Below the pieces are notes generated by a model. It had not been told where the DNA came from and made no database searches. It was given only the letters and a program-made list of their open reading frames with translations. From contig JAPEVC010000355.1 in the NCBI GenBank assembly GCA_027946555.1, forward strand, positions 1 through 24,506: DNA of 24,506 nt, read 5' to 3'. This DNA is from Gnomoniopsis sp. IMI 355080. Its lineage: Eukaryota > Ascomycota > Sordariomycetes > Diaporthales > Gnomoniaceae. The position numbers and the translations under genes are program-made. This document shows, in pieces, positions 1 to 10,041 of this stretch. The first letter of the stretch is position 1; each line of letters begins with the position of its first letter.

Positions 1-376
1 CTTCCCTCCCTCCCTCTGCCTCAGCTGATGCGAGGCGTGGCGTGGGCCCCCCCGTAATCCAAACCAACGCGACGATGAAAGTCCACATCGCGTGCACGCA
101 GTCAGACGCGAAGACTTCTTTTTTAAGAAAGTGGGGGTAAAATAGACAAGATGATAAAAATTCGTGAAATGAATATCTCCGCGTGCTTTTGGGTTATCGA
201 CGGCTATCTATTGCGATATCAGATATGTAGTCTTTGCTCACCGGTCTCTTCGAATTCCAGCTTCCGGAATCGGCCGCCGGCGCCGGGCGCACACGAGGGA
301 TCCGGGGTCTTGTACCGCAAATGGCAGGCGGATTAGGTTTGTATGCGACGCAAACCCCGTCCTGCGAGCATGTCAC
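1..376. other. No gene seen; pyrimidine-rich start
   Basis: The first 22 bases are an almost pure pyrimidine tract with three CCCT-like repeats, and a run of seven C follows at 47-53. Pyrimidine tracts like this are common in fungal promoters, but nothing here fixes a promoter or its direction. No frame is convincing as a gene. A minus-strand frame at 194-457 overlaps the plus-strand candidate that begins at 377 and is probably chance. Confidence 0.3.
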
Positions 377-658
377 ATGGCAGACATGGAGTTCATCTAC
401 TGCTGCTTCAACGTTGCTATCGAATGGCAATCGAAAGACTCTTTGAAAGAGTTGCAAACGGCCATGCGAACCTGGGTATCAAGAAGTGACTCTCTCTCGG
501 CCGAGCCGTTCTCGGGGTGGAAGAAGGGGGGGGGGTTGGTAATATGGGAACATAATTCAACGCCTTTTCAGCCTCGCGGACTCTCGGGCCTCCCAACGAC
601 GCCGCTACGAGAAACCAACGACGAGATTATGCCTGTTCTGATATTTCTATTATTATAG
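377..658 (+). CDS. Candidate small ORF, 93 aa, unknown function
   Basis: This frame starts at an ATG in the context TCACATGGC and ends at TAG. I do not recognise the product. It begins MADMEFIYCCFNVAIEW, continues with a charged, helix-like stretch (SKDSLKELQTAMRTW), and ends with a short hydrophobic tail (MPVLIFLLL). By hand count 25 of 93 codons start with G, only a weak coding signal. A run of ten G (526-535) inside the frame encodes three glycines. Such homopolymers are prone to slippage, so the downstream half could be out of frame in a real gene. There is no homology support and no partner gene. It may be chance, because the opposite strand is also open over the first 80 bases. Confidence 0.2.
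   Translation: MADMEFIYCCFNVAIEWQSKDSLKELQTAMRTWVSRSDSLSAEPFSGWKKGGGLVIWEHNSTPFQPRGLSGLPTTPLRETNDEIMPVLIFLLL
526..535. repeat. Homopolymer G10
   Basis: Ten consecutive G follow GGGG and GG tracts at 514-520, so the plus strand has several G-tracts within about 25 bases. It lies inside the candidate ORF at 377-658. A sequencing or assembly length error is possible here. Confidence 0.95.
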
Positions 659-3436
659 TTGTTGTTGCTGTAGTCTTTGCAGGCCAGGGCATGATACCTG
701 GCAATGGGTCGCAACTCAGGTACCCCATCGGAATTTCTTCGTGCCTCGTTAGCAACGCCAAGTGCGTCGACAAGACCATGCCCCCATGAGGCCCTGCATC
801 CCGTCAATCTCAAATCCCACGGGCGACGGCGTCTTACAAGGTTCTTCTTCCAAGCCGAGGCTGAGGGCTCGTGACAACAAAAAACGTGGCATTCCTTGTC
901 CCAGACCCGCACCGGTGAGGGCAGGAAATTTCAAAGTCGACATATGTCAAGTTCCTTCCCAGGACCGAGTCACCGGGTTGCTGCAAGGTGTTCGTTCCTC
1001 CTGCCTTAGGTGCGTCGTGTCACATGCTCATGACACCTGCACAATCGGTCGTTCGCCCATTCCAAACATCCCCCACCCCGACAAGTTGCTTTGCTGCAAG
1101 GCTGTGGGAAATTTAGCCTGGGGTGGAAGAAAAGGCTGAATGGGGGAGCCGAAACCCGGATCATTCCTGGTTGGTGGAAAGATAACGCCACAACCATTTC
1201 ACCTCGGAGGTGAGTCCGGGGAAGTCTGGGAAAGCATAGGAATACGGCAAGGTTGTTTTGGCCCAGTGGGATTCGGGAATGAAAATTGACGTGCCCTTGT
1301 ATTTCGGACGAGGCTGACCCCACACCACACCACGAACGGTTTGGCGTGGTGGTACTGTATATAGTACATAGTAAATCAGCCGCGGCGTGGCAGCGTGGGT
1401 GCCAACGGCTTCTAGAGAGAATGGGGCAAGTGGTCATTTACACACCCACACTAGACCACCTCTAGAGATCCCATTTTCCATCCCACGATACTTTCTGTGG
1501 TTGTACTCTGCAGGATGTTCGAAACGTGACAGAAGCCTAGAACATGTCAAATTCCGAAGGGGGATGTGCCGTCTATCCTGCATGCGGGACCGGCCTGGGC
1601 AGTCTGGGTATTCCTCCCAGAAAATGGGAAAAAGCAATTTCACACGACATTTGGCTCGAAACGAGGTCGGGCGGTCAGGTGGACAGCAAATAACTTGGCG
1701 CAATGACCAATGGTGTCGCTTGCAAAAGCCACGAAGGGGGCCGTCCATCGTCCCTATTTTCTTTGCTTCTGACCAGGTTTAACTATAGATCTGTGCATCC
1801 CGCCCGCGCCCCCCCACGGGGAGACACGACATTGACACCCTTGTTCACGATGATCGCTCTTTACCACACGTCTTGGGACAAGAAGTCGAAAAGTGTGACA
1901 CGACCGCAAGCAGAGGGAAGCACAGCTGACGGAGACGGTATGCTCCCTCCTGTGGCTGCATGCACTCGACAGGAGTGCGGGCTGTTCGCTCAAAAGTCCA
2001 CGAGGAGCAGTCGCATTTGGCGCATACACACATGCTCTACATATTGACCAACGTCCCGACAGTCCGGGGCCCTTTTCTGGAATAAGTCAGCCCTATTCGT
2101 TAGGAAGACGTCGCTTGGCGTCTACCATGCGCGAACCCTAAAGAATAGCAATATAAGGACAAATCTCGCTAAGAGACTCTTCAGGCTGTTTGCTTTCTGC
2201 TGTGGCTCGTTTCTGTCATATCCCAAAGAAAATCTGACAAGTCATCGCCTCGATTCGTGGTGGCTTGCGTCCCGGCCTCCCGGGCTTGACATGCGAACGC
2301 TTTGGTGTGGAGAACTCACACCCGCACCGGGGAAACGCCAGCGCGCGGGCCGGATCTGACAAGTGCACCGACCTCTTTTCTTCTTCTGCTTTGTATTTCT
2401 GTTCACGCACAGGAATATTATTATTTCCCAAATTGATCAATCAGAGAAATCCGAAAACCCGAAGAAAATGTAAAAAGGTGTGCGGAAAGAAGCAAACCTG
2501 CAGCAACAAGCAAACCCCCTTCCGCACCAATGCGTGTCTTGCGGGAACCATCCGTTCCGCTAGCCAGCGGGAAGGGAAAATTCGACCTGTGTCATTTTTC
2601 TCTCGACGTACGATACAGTACATTCTATAAGCAACCTCGTCGAAACCGGGCCGGGAGGTGGGGGATAGGGACGAGTGTCTGACCGCGTGCAAGGCCTCTT
2701 GATATGATCCCGCCTGCGGTCGGTATGCCGAGAGCAGCAAACTACCATCTCCGGGAATGCCACAAAATCCCCATCTTCTGTTGGCCCCTGCCAGTGCTCA
2801 GTTCCAGCGCTTCGGGACTGAGTATACAAGAATTCATTTTTGGGTTTGTCAAATGTGACAAGAAAAAACCGCATTCGCTTATTACGCGTGCAATGCCGGT
2901 CACAGGACCAACCCCACCCCACGCATGGTGGTTTTCGCGTTCCAATGGCCGCATTTGTAAGGAAAATAAAAAATTAAAGTATTATTATTGGAATTTCCAC
3001 GACGCCGGCGGAAGCGCAGAAAAAAATCTAGCCCCAATTCAGCATGCCGTGCATTAAAGCTTTGGTATTGCGGAGGGATTCTTGCTTCTGTCAAGAAGGT
3101 GTTTTCCGACGTCCGACGGATATACCGAGAGTGCACAGCCGTCGGCAGGGCCTTGAGATATCTAGGGATGGAGAATGTCTCATCTGCATCTGGGGGCCCT
3201 GAATGGAATTGCTGGTACTATGAGTTGGCCACTTGCAATCCAGAGCGTCGTGCATGTTAAGATTGGCGAGCTTGTCGATCGTGCTTTCTTTGAGACATTC
3301 GGTCTCTTCCTACGTATTTTCTACTACACACAATGTTGGGTGTGGCCTTGCCACATCGCAAAGAAAACATTACGTAGATAAATCTGAATACATGACCAGA
3401 CGGAGAGAATCCCCCGTCTCGTAGTCTGATGCTCTG
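659..3436. other. About 2.8 kb with no supportable gene
   Basis: Open frames occur on both strands, the longest being 143 codons on minus (1006-1437) and 131 on plus (1387-1782). They overlap each other in opposite directions, have biased composition (rich in Cys, Arg, Ser, Pro and His) and show no recognisable motif. I read them as chance frames in GC-rich DNA. A TATA-like ATATAAGG at 2151-2158 has no convincing start codon downstream. No splice-linked model stood out. Confidence 0.35.
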
Positions 3437-3745
3437 ATGCTCAAGAATGCGGCTCCCTCCTGCCTAGACGAAAATCTATCGTCGTTGAAGATGCTCACAT
3501 TCGACTGGAAGGGCCATCCAGGACGTCCAGCTCTTGGTATTGATATGTCAAAGGCCGCAGTCAAGGGTCCAGTTTTCAACGTCTGTCCGGACCCAATAAC
3601 CTGGGAAGCACCTCTGTCTTTGGTAACCTCCCTGACTCAGCTCTTGAAATCTAGACTGCTGAACTGTGACTCTTCCAACCACCTGGGCATGCAGGATCTT
3701 AATCCTCGCTTCGGAACTTTGCCGACACCCGTCGATTTTTTTTGA
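3437..3745 (+). CDS. Candidate small ORF, 102 aa, unknown function
   Basis: The frame runs from ATG to TGA. I do not recognise the product. Its composition is balanced and protein-like, for example DENLSSLKMLTFDWKGHPG near the start and NVCPDPITWEAPLSLVTSL in the middle. Three of its four cysteines (residues 9, 49 and 77) are spread out, with no obvious secretion signal. By hand count about a quarter of the codons start with G, which is not diagnostic. A minus-strand frame of 69 codons overlaps its first half and is probably a shadow. It could be a single exon of a longer gene or chance; no neighbour helps decide. Confidence 0.22.
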   Translation: MLKNAAPSCLDENLSSLKMLTFDWKGHPGRPALGIDMSKAAVKGPVFNVCPDPITWEAPLSLVTSLTQLLKSRLLNCDSSNHLGMQDLNPRFGTLPTPVDFF

Positions 3746-4630
3746 GACCTATCACTTCAGTCATGTCGAAACTACAGGAAACGTAGCCGCGTGCAGCGCG
3801 TGCAGCAATCTTCCATCGGCCCTTTGTCTACTATGCAGTAGAGTTCTAGGCCCGCGTGGAGCCGCTTCACAGCCTCTGGCCAAGTTTCGAGGGGATGGAT
3901 GGGAGTTTTGTGTATGCAGGATGCCTGTTGAGCCGCAGTCATCAGGAAACAAATCTCACAAGTGCCTTCGGGCCTTTTTGGGATAGAACTTCTCTTCTGG
4001 CCCGTCACCGAGCATTCAGAAGCCCCACCCTACCGTTTTCTCGGCGAAGAAATCCCATTCTCAGGGATTGATGTTGTGAGATCTCCACAAAAATGTGTTC
4101 CGTGACCACTGTGTACAGTCACGAAAAAATTTTAAATTTGACGATAAACTCAAATTCCTCTAGATAATAGATATGAGCTGGATTGCTCGTAAGGCGACAG
4201 GGTAGGTGGTGTCACCATATGCCAATGGCTACATAGTACTTACGCTTGAATATTTGTTGAAGCCCCAGGTGGCCCAGGTGGCGAAGTAAGAGAATTAATC
4301 CCTGGGAGCTGTAACCTGGGCGTCACTTGCAGGACGAGCCTCCGCATTTACCCCTCGATTTATGGGGCGGAAGTTGAGCCTCCTTCGCCAGAGTAGACGC
4401 CCTTCACACCAATGTAGACGATTGTGCACAAATTTTGTTTCGCGGTTCGCAGACGTCCATTCATGCCACTTGGCCGAAGACCCTGAATTTCATTTATTTT
4501 GGCTAATCTGGTGGCACCTGCCAGATTGACACGGGTTCCTACAGTGACATTGACCCTGATAACCCGGATCTACACCTTGTCTACTTACCTATTAACCAAA
4601 CTTTGACATGCGCATGAACGCTTGGAATGA
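3746..4630. other. No gene seen; AT-richer spacer
   Basis: Plus-strand frames at 3666-3986 and 3856-4071 overlap minus-strand frames of similar length and none is favoured. From about 4080 to 4160 the DNA becomes AT-rich and contains a palindromic element (4101-4123). A tandem pair of the 9-mer CCCAGGTGG lies at 4264-4281. No long frame exists between about 4070 and 4630. Confidence 0.35.
4101..4123. repeat. Small palindrome / hairpin-forming sequence
   Basis: CGTGAC at 4101-4106 is the exact reverse complement of GTCACG at 4118-4123. The inner bases also contain ACTGT and ACAGT separated by GT, so two alternative stems can form. An A/T stretch follows directly. It may be a protein-binding palindrome or have no function. 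Confidence 0.5.
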
Positions 4631-5440
4631 TATGCCCACATTCTTGCAAGCCGCAGCTACGAGGCATTGAGAACGACAAGCGCCACCCAGTGGGCACCTG
4701 TCATGAGGTCCTTCGCCAGTGGAGCATCTGCGTGGCCGCAATCAACTTCTCCGCGGTTCTTAGCCTGGCAGCCTGGATCGATGTGCCTTGAATCGTTAAT
4801 CTTCCTGGATAAAAAGGGTCCACAGCGTGAAGAAGCAAAGCCCCAGCCCCGCGCTTGCAAGTGGAACAACGCAGAAGCTGTATTTCCGAGCTGGCAGGTA
4901 TCTCTTTTGCGGGCTATATCCTGGACAAACAGGTGGTCAAAAGAAGGCCGCCATCGGGCGTCGTGTGCACTTCTTCGCTCCGTCAACCTGCTGGCTGCTC
5001 AGTTAGTGGTACCACTTCTGATCATTCCCACAGTTCCGGATCTCCCGTGCCGTTCTCGTATCGCGTACCGTGTGGAAATATCCTGGCACCCTCGTCAAAG
5101 TACAGCCTCATTAGCAATTCTATATGAAAGGACTTTGTCACGACAATTACGCATGTGGGAAAGTGAACCCTCTCACCGCTTACGTGTTCTGATCTCTTCT
5201 CTATTGTGGCCGACAAAAGGGTTTCAGATATGCAGTTATTCGCGGCCTCCCGTTTCTCGCCACTATGGGGCCTGGGGCCTGTCCGTCTACTGGCCCCGCG
5301 AATTCAGGGTCCAGTTGATCGACCGTCAGCTATCCCCACAATGTCCCTTGTTTTCCCCAGAGCTGCCAAGTCTCTGGTCTAGCAATGACGAGCAACTTCT
5401 ACAACTTTCGCTGAACAACCGTGCCGAGCAATTTGCCTAG
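4631..5440 (+). CDS. Longest open frame of the window (257 codons from 4667), unknown function
   Basis: The frame is open from just after a TGA at 4628-4630 to TAG at 5438-5440. The first in-frame ATG is at 4703 and gives 245 residues. I do not recognise the protein. It is rich in Ser, Arg, Trp, Leu and Pro and poor in acidic residues, which is typical of a chance or shadow frame. The one structured-looking segment is a hydrophobic run, LLAAQLVVPLLIIPTV (about residues 108-123 counted from 4667), which could be a membrane helix. By simple chance a frame this long is uncommon in 24.5 kb, which is the main argument for it. Against it, another plus-strand frame from an ATG at 4627, overlapping the same bases, also looks protein-like over about 50 codons. 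A spliced gene using that frame is an alternative. Confidence 0.25.
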   Translation, partial: YAHILASRSYEALRTTSATQWAPVMRSFASGASAWPQSTSPRFLAWQPGSMCLESLIFLDKKGPQREEAKPQPRACKWNNAEAVFPSWQVSLLRAISWTNRWSKEGRHRASCALLRSVNLLAAQLVVPLLIIPTVPDLPCRSRIAYRVEISWHPRQSTASLAILYERTLSRQLRMWESEPSHRLRVLISSLLWPTKGFQICSYSRPPVSRHYGAWGLSVYWPREFRVQLIDRQLSPQCPLFSPELPSLWSSNDEQLLQLSLNNRAEQFA

Positions 5441-6303
5441 GCCGTCTTTTCGCCGCTCAAGTCCACGACCGAGACATGTACGCTGATTTGTTGCTGACAT
5501 CACGGCTGTTTATTGATCCCAACGGATCGACCTGCCAGCCCCCCCCCCAAAAGGGCAAGTAGTCTCACACCGGGCCGTCACATCAAACCGATCACTGTCT
5601 CCTTGTCTAGCAATGTGGAAGCTATAGTACCGCTGTATCTCAGAAGATGCTACAGGACTAGAATTCTACATTCGGCATCGCACCGACACCAGAAGTAGAG
5701 AAGTCAGGGTGGCACATCCTGCCTCAACAAATCGTTCTTGCTGTACCTTGCGGAAAATTGATAGTACGACATGACCATCGCCAAGTAGTTTACGCCGCTG
5801 TTAGCATAAGCTGTTGGTGCCAGATCAGCCCCAATTACAGTTCAAGTATTACGCCATGAACAAGTACGAGATGTACACGGCAATATATCTGGCTTCTCGG
5901 TTCTGCCAACATGGTGCCCCGGCATGCACAGCACGGCCTCGGTTCAGATGCCAGGTTTCGGCCGCAACCCGGCTCAGCTGACCTGGACTCTATACGCAGC
6001 ATTGTGACTCCCTACCGAGAAGACCATGAAATCTTGGAAGGTTCGTCACTTTCAATGCTGATGCCGGGATCTGCTTGAAGTCCTCGTGGTCGTGCTATGT
6101 CTTTGAATCCGTTGTGTATCGGGCCGGGTTTGGGTATATTCTAATGCACCTCGATGTCTGGAAACGTCACAAGTATTGTACTATAATCATACAATCTAAA
6201 TGCCGCTCATGCATACACAGAATGCGTACCAAGTTATGGTATCAAGACAAGGCGAAGGCAGGTTATCTCAAGCTGAAATGAATACGCTGATCAATAAATT
6301 GAT
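5441..6303. other. No gene seen; C10 run and a polyadenylation-like hexamer
   Basis: Ten consecutive C lie at 5539-5548. A 68-codon plus-strand frame (6075-6281, TTG start) ends 12 bases before AATAAA at 6293-6298. That would fit a 3' end on the plus strand, but AATAAA is only loosely used in fungi and the frame is weak. Nothing else is supportable. Confidence 0.35.
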
Positions 6304-6648
6304 TTAATATTCATCCTTTTTATGTGTGTTCTGGCCGACTAATATCCTGGCGGTAACAATAGTCATACGGATTTGTTGATACCACCTCGCCCCCAACCAC
6401 ATGTCATGAATATAAGAAGCATATGTAGCAAGGTACCTGTGCGCGCGGGATGATGATAGGTACGTAGCCAAAAGATTAGCCTTGAATGCCATATTTCCGT
6501 TCGTTAACCGATCAATCGCAATGGTCACAACCCTCCAGCTTGTAAGAGGCTGAGCAGCGCATTCCACATTGGCTAAAGACTTCTCCTTACTGCCTGCGTG
6601 GGGTGAAGGCACCTGGGCAATGTCACCCACGATGGTGCATATGTACAA
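6304..6648 (-). CDS. Candidate ORF or exon, up to 114 aa, unknown function
   Basis: The minus-strand frame is open from a TGA just upstream of 6648 to TAA at 6304. The first codon is TTG; the first in-frame ATG is at 6492-6490 and would leave 62 residues. I do not recognise the product. Its composition is natural (33 of 114 codons start with G and 37 with A by hand count, a mild coding bias), with segments such as SWRVVTIAIDRLTNGNMAF and HDMWLGARWYQQIRMTIV. A 3' splice-like site, GGTGACATTGCCCAG, occurs in frame about 14 codons into the open region, so the coding part could begin as an internal exon there. It would converge with any plus-strand unit ending near 6281-6298. Confidence 0.22.
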   Translation of the reverse strand: MYICTIVGDIAQVPSPHAGSKEKSLANVECAAQPLTSWRVVTIAIDRLTNGNMAFKANLLATYLSSSRAHRYLATYASYIHDMWLGARWYQQIRMTIVTARILVGQNTHKKDEY

Positions 6649-7204
6649 CCCTCACCCGCTAATTATAAGCGGCAGCGGCAAGGCAGCGGCGTTCAGAGAC
6701 AATGGCCGCTGCATGTGACCTGCTTATGCTCAGCCCTGCGTTGGGGTTGTGCAGTCAGCGGGATCCCGCGAGATGAGAGATGCACATCAGATGGCGCCCC
6801 CGGAAATAGGTACGGCCCTTGCCTTTGATTAATGCTTACTTGCCTTGAGTTTGTCTGGGGGGGTGTCGGTCTCACTCGAACGCAACCCACACTCTGCAAT
6901 CCTTCGGTGCCTGAATTATGTCACCCTTGATATCAACCATCAGGTGGGCATGCCTAGTTGAGGATGAGCGCAGCGCTTATATCCCATTTCGGACTACCTT
7001 GGACACTGAGTGGTCTGATCTGGCTCAGTATAATTAGAATAAGCGCGTCCATAGGCGCGCAACAATGTTACATTAGGTCCCCTCTAGAAATGCTTCCTGC
7101 GATTGTGACCAGCATATTGCAGGCATTCTACAGACTTTACACCTGATTTCATCAGAATGTTGCAGGGAATTATTCCTCCGAGCTAGATGATTCTACTATA
7201 GAAT
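6649..7204. other. No gene seen
   Basis: Only frames of 60 to 70 codons occur here, on both strands. Short imperfect GGCAGC repeats lie at about 6668-6690. I see no convincing start, splice pair or regulatory element. Confidence 0.35.
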
Positions 7205-7477
7205 TTACGGAAGGTTGCTTTCGTGCCTGGTGTTGGAATCATCTCCGTCCTGGTTCTGCCTTGCTCCGAGGGTGTGACACCTGAGACATGCCAGCACATC
7301 CCACCACTCCGACGAGACACTGAATGGACACTCAGCGCTCACCTCATGCTGCGGAATTTTCACACCATCAGCCAATAGTGCTGTGAAGTGTCTACTCAAC
7401 GTCGACACCACCTTTGCGCTAAATGAGTGAGACTTACTACCGGTGAAGGTCCGTCCCGCTTTTGACCTACAATTCAT
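7205..7477 (-). CDS. Candidate small ORF, 90 aa, unknown function
   Basis: The frame runs from ATG at 7477 to TAG at 7205 on the minus strand. I do not recognise the product. The middle part (AKVVSTLSRHFTALLADGV) is helix-like with normal composition, followed by a Trp-containing patch (SSEWWDVLACLRCHTLG). GTAAGT and GTGAGC donor-like sites lie inside the frame, so it could be part of a spliced gene. No acceptor was found that improves the reading. The bases around the ATG are a poor start context. Confidence 0.18.
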   Translation of the reverse strand: MNCRSKAGRTFTGSKSHSFSAKVVSTLSRHFTALLADGVKIPQHEVSAECPFSVSSEWWDVLACLRCHTLGARQNQDGDDSNTRHESNLP

Positions 7478-9423
7478 TCAATAAGACGCGAAAGGGAAGA
7501 TCACACGCAATTTGACTGCGTGGTGTTCCAACCAGCCAGTCTAGAAGCAGTCTCAGCAGGGCGCTCGAAGCAGGCAGAAAGGTGGCAGGATTATCAACCC
7601 GGAAACAACCACATCACGAGCTCGTTTCCCTCGCACCCGGAGAGTCGGTCTTGGAATGCATTCAAAATAGTCTGAACGCAGCGTTCTTGAGGCAAACGCA
7701 TCAAAAGGATCATGTGTCGCTCCCTTTGGTGCGCTGGCAGTCCCAGTTCCCACTCGTTCCCAACTCCCGGGCTCCCCGTTTGGTGGGGCAGTGTCACCCA
7801 CCCACCCTGCAGATGCTTGCGGGTGTTGTTAGACAACAAAGCTGACAAGGCAGTACGGGGACAAAAGGACCAGATGATCGATCCCGCAGCATGTAATGCG
7901 ATAGTGATCACGATGTTGGATTCTCATTCTCGTCCAGCGCAGAGATTTGGGGGCCTCTCATTGTCGTCTCATAAGCCGTCCGCAACGTCTGATCTTACCC
8001 CCACGGGGTCCTATCGCTGTAACCTCATGCTGACCTCGCCCTGTCACTCAAAGTTGCTGACGGATTAGATATAACCCATGATCTACCTGAAAAACAGGAT
8101 CACGAAGTAAGCAAAGTCTGATCCTCGGAAACATATGCCAGCTTTCACATCGGTCTGTCCCTTCCCGTCAGATGACAGGCACCGGTGTGGTCGTGTAGAG
8201 GCGCATAGGTAGGCATATTGTGCCCATGGGTCCGCCTGTCTTCTTAGGTACTCTACCGCTTTACACCCTTTCGAATGACACACTCCGGCAGGCCTCGGGA
8301 TGAACTCCCATGGTACAGCGTTGGTGCCCAGAAATTGCATGCCCCGGGGCGCACGGATCAATCCCTTGCGACCCCTTCAGGCCTGGATCGCCACGGGGAC
8401 AGGTGGCGGAGACATATGGCTTGAACAGAAGAATGCAAGTGACGTATATGCTGTGTGCAGAATGCAATGACTGCGGCTCAAAAAAGAAACCTTGTTGAAG
8501 AGAAGTACAAGACGGGTGATTACAACCTGCTAGTTTCCCCGGATTTTCCCCGGCCTCTTCCCTGTAATTACAGTGCGACTACTCCGTATTCGCCGCAGAA
8601 TGTCCATGCAGTAAGGAAGGAGTCTGGCATAGGTGTTCGAAGGGCAAGATGTCTTGGCCTTCTACGAGGTATGTATCCCCATGCAGTACTTGCATTCTTT
8701 GCGAAACAAGGACAATCGCCGAGATCAATATTCCAACGACGGTGACGGATAGTTTGGTTCCGATTTGAATACGCTGATCTATGTTCGCCGGAAACCTGCG
8801 TCCGAGGCACCGAGGACCTCACTCAATGAGAGATGACTTGACCCGGTAGTGATGCACATTGCAGGCGATCATCCGATGATTACCATGCACATCTACCAAA
8901 TCACACGTGTGGAAAAGACTTACGAGGAGAACTTGAGATTGGCTTGGGAACGCGTTTTCCTGTGATTATCCAACAGGCAAGCTGCCGGTGCTTCTGAAAG
9001 CAAGCTGCGAGCTGAGGCGCCCTCAGGCTGTACGACATTGATGGCTCGCGCTCCGAGACACTCAATAAATTCGGTTTTATCGACGATTCAATTTTTGGCA
9101 TTCTACGAAAAGCGAAGTTTTCTGTTTTGGGCTAGACTTAGAAACTCACAACTGGCACTATAGATCTTCAACGCCGGACCAGGACAAGCCCATGCCTTTT
9201 TGGTCGCTCAGTTTACGGGATCAAGGGTTGCCAACCGCCTCTCTATCTGGACTGCAGCAATCCGTTGATCAAAAGCACACTGACCGTCGTATTGTATCTA
9301 ATGGAACGCATTGCTGTTTGGGTGTTGCGGTTGACAACCTGCCTCACCTCGAGAACCTATCCATAAAGTCCCCACAGAACTACGAGAATTCGCGGACTAT
9401 CCATCTGCCAAACGAGATGAGAC
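7478..9423. other. About 1.9 kb with no supportable gene
   Basis: Overlapping frames of 82 to 118 codons on both strands at 7553-8068 cancel each other out. I counted the first codon position of the plus frame running from 7515 to 7845 by hand and found no coding bias (29 of 108 start with G, and C dominates). Between 9165 and 9443 all three plus frames are open for 30 codons or more and no one frame is favoured. Confidence 0.35.
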
Positions 9424-9660
9424 ATGAGAACGGACGAGGGTAATGGAGGTGTCGGTGACTCGGGAATTACTCAAAAACAGCTCATGTCGTATCTGCGTTT
9501 CTTGATATGGGTCTCTTACCAGCCACGGAACACAATAGCGTCAAGTGGCAGAACCCGATCAATAGACATACTCGCTAGTTTCCTCATATTGGCTTATGTG
9601 GTCAAATATCTCTTAGCCACGGGGACAGTGCTCAGACCGGCTGCAGGCTGCTCCAGATAA
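9424..9660 (+). CDS. Candidate small ORF, 78 aa, possible one-pass membrane peptide
   Basis: The frame runs from ATG to TAA. I do not recognise the product. It has a Gly/Asp-rich start (MRTDEGNGGVGDSG) and one hydrophobic stretch, ILASFLILAYVVKYLL, that could span a membrane. Arg-containing residues precede the stretch. It ends 13 bases before the ATG of the next plus-strand candidate (9673-10041). In a eukaryote that spacing would not imply co-translation, so the two may be pieces of one spliced or decayed gene. Evidence is limited to frame and composition. Confidence 0.15.
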   Translation: MRTDEGNGGVGDSGITQKQLMSYLRFLIWVSYQPRNTIASSGRTRSIDILASFLILAYVVKYLLATGTVLRPAAGCSR

Positions 9661-9672
9661 ACATGCAGTGCG

Positions 9673-10041
9673 ATGTGTTTGTGTTACCCAGGTACCCGTG
9701 CTGCCGCATCAACCTATAGTCTGGGGTACGTTTGTCTCCCCTGCACTACGTATTGCTCACACTTACTTCAGCGGCCACAGGGCCGCCTCGTATTCTGCCA
9801 ATTCCCGAATGACGACACGAAATTGCTTTCAATTATCCCCAGGCGAGATCTTGGCGCGAAGTTGGCCCCTCGCCGTCTGTCACTTGATCGTCCCGACGAT
9901 CTGGTTCTCGAATCTATCACATCACACAATACGGACGGGGACGCGGGTACTGTGCATGAGGTTCCGCAGCCAGTTACTGTTGTTATGGCCCGCGTATGTC
10001 CAGCAATCGGATTGATGATTCCTCCCGATACTGTTGTTTGA
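9673..10041 (+). CDS. Candidate ORF, 122 aa, unknown function, coding-like codon bias in its C-terminal two thirds
   Basis: The frame runs from ATG (G at -3) to TGA. I do not recognise the product. From residue 34 on, 31 of 89 codons start with G by hand count, well above a quarter and typical of real coding frames. Sample segments are RPDDLVLESITSHNTDGDAG and HEVPQPVTVVMARVCPAIG. The first 33 codons lack this bias. They also contain a near-ideal 46-nt fungal intron (9726-9771: GTACGT, GCTCAC, CTTCAG). If that intron is real, coding resumes exactly at CGG 9772, but the frame needed upstream meets a TAG at 9717-9719. So the N-terminal part is probably wrong, or the gene is damaged. Confidence 0.27.
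   Translation: MCLCYPGTRAAASTYSLGYVCLPCTTYCSHLLQRPQGRLVFCQFPNDDTKLLSIIPRRDLGAKLAPRRLSLDRPDDLVLESITSHNTDGDAGTVHEVPQPVTVVMARVCPAIGLMIPPDTVV

Noticed and set aside
1006..1782. 143-codon minus frame and 131-codon plus frame
   Set aside because: They overlap in opposite directions in GC-rich DNA where stops are rare. Both are Cys/Arg/Pro/His-rich and neither shows a motif.
4264..4281. Tandem CCCAGGTGG pair that reads as Pro-Pro-Gly repeats on the minus strand
   Set aside because: Only two copies exist and no long frame contains them; too short to suggest a collagen-like protein.
7515..7911. Overlapping plus and minus frames of 82 to 108 codons
   Set aside because: The plus frame shows no G-first or purine-first bias, and frames on both strands are open together, as expected in stop-poor DNA.
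6279..8779. 14-bp exact repeat TGAATACGCTGATC at 6279-6292 and 8766-8779
   Set aside because: About one 14-mer repeat is expected by chance in 24.5 kb, and the flanks do not match.
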